This document shows, piece after piece, positions 63,915 through 64,000 of a stretch of DNA of 64,000 bases. Positions within the stretch are counted from its first letter, which is position 1. Each line of letters opens with the position of its first letter. Position numbers and translations under genes: made by a program. The stretch covers positions 620,001-684,000 of the forward strand of contig CAJQUN010000154.1 of NCBI GenBank assembly GCA_907163345.1, given 5' to 3'. Below the pieces are notes generated by a model. It saw only the letters and a program-made list of their open reading frames with translations, did not search any database and was not told where the DNA came from. The stretch is from Haberlea rhodopensis. Taxonomy: Eukaryota > Streptophyta > Magnoliopsida > Lamiales > Gesneriaceae.

Positions 63915-64000
63915 AGTTTTGAAAAACATGGAAACATGATTTCTTTCCTTCCAACTTGGATTCTATCCCACCTCCTAGCCTCCCTATATAATATACTCGA
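63915..64000 (+). mobile_element. LTR element X, right part (continues beyond window)
   Basis: Sequence following the CCCGG target duplication of Tekay-2. It continues the LTR interrupted at 55113. No coding sequence is visible in the 86 bp. Confidence 0.6.

Overview
The window reads as intergenic DNA of a flowering plant, probably a eudicot. It is packed with nested LTR retrotransposons: plant-type Ty3/gypsy chromoviruses, an Athila-type gypsy element, Ty1/copia elements and an RTE-clade LINE. The retroelements prime from initiator-Met tRNA (TGGTATCAGAGC). The only host genes I could identify are broken ones, chiefly two tandem copies of a 40S ribosomal protein S27 (RPS27) pseudogene. I see no intact host gene, tRNA or rRNA gene, and I cannot name the species.

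Layout. 1-5940: two tandem RPS27 pseudogene copies, a truncated copia fragment between them, diverged AT-rich repeats, and a duplicated exon-like junction. 5941-14694: a complete, very young Tekay/Del-type chromovirus ('Tekay-1') with about 2.0-kb LTRs and a 5-bp target duplication, AGTTG. 14894-33049: a minus-strand Sirevirus-like copia remnant with an env-like region. It is split by a young copia element (19925-28642, duplication CTTTA) and by a solo Athila-like LTR (30083-32126, duplication CAGTG). 33050-41830: a minus-strand Athila element whose gag is interrupted by a plus-strand chromovirus at 41831-49651 that has lost its 3' LTR. 50067-50563: possible first exons of a broken host gene. 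50564-51869: a 5'-truncated RTE LINE. 51870-54618: an old, stop-ridden Tekay-like copy. It is interrupted by an unclassified LTR element ('X', 54619-55113 and 63915-64000), which is itself interrupted by a second Tekay-family element ('Tekay-2', 55114-63909, minus strand, duplication CCCGG).

Two structures stand out beyond the elements themselves. First, several LTRs and one internal spacer carry arrays of the palindrome CGATCGATCG. Neighbouring copies are repeatedly about 21 bp apart (two helical turns), with pairs often 50 bp apart. The spacing is held in Tekay-1, Tekay-2, Athila and X although most of the DNA between the sites differs. Second, each Tekay-1 LTR holds 12 consecutive mini-hairpins. 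All have a near-constant 7-nt loop (TAAGAYG or TAAGACA), while the stems vary but remain complementary. Tekay-2 has a different hairpin array at the equivalent place. These look like regulatory or RNA-structure modules of the elements. Their function is inferred, not shown.
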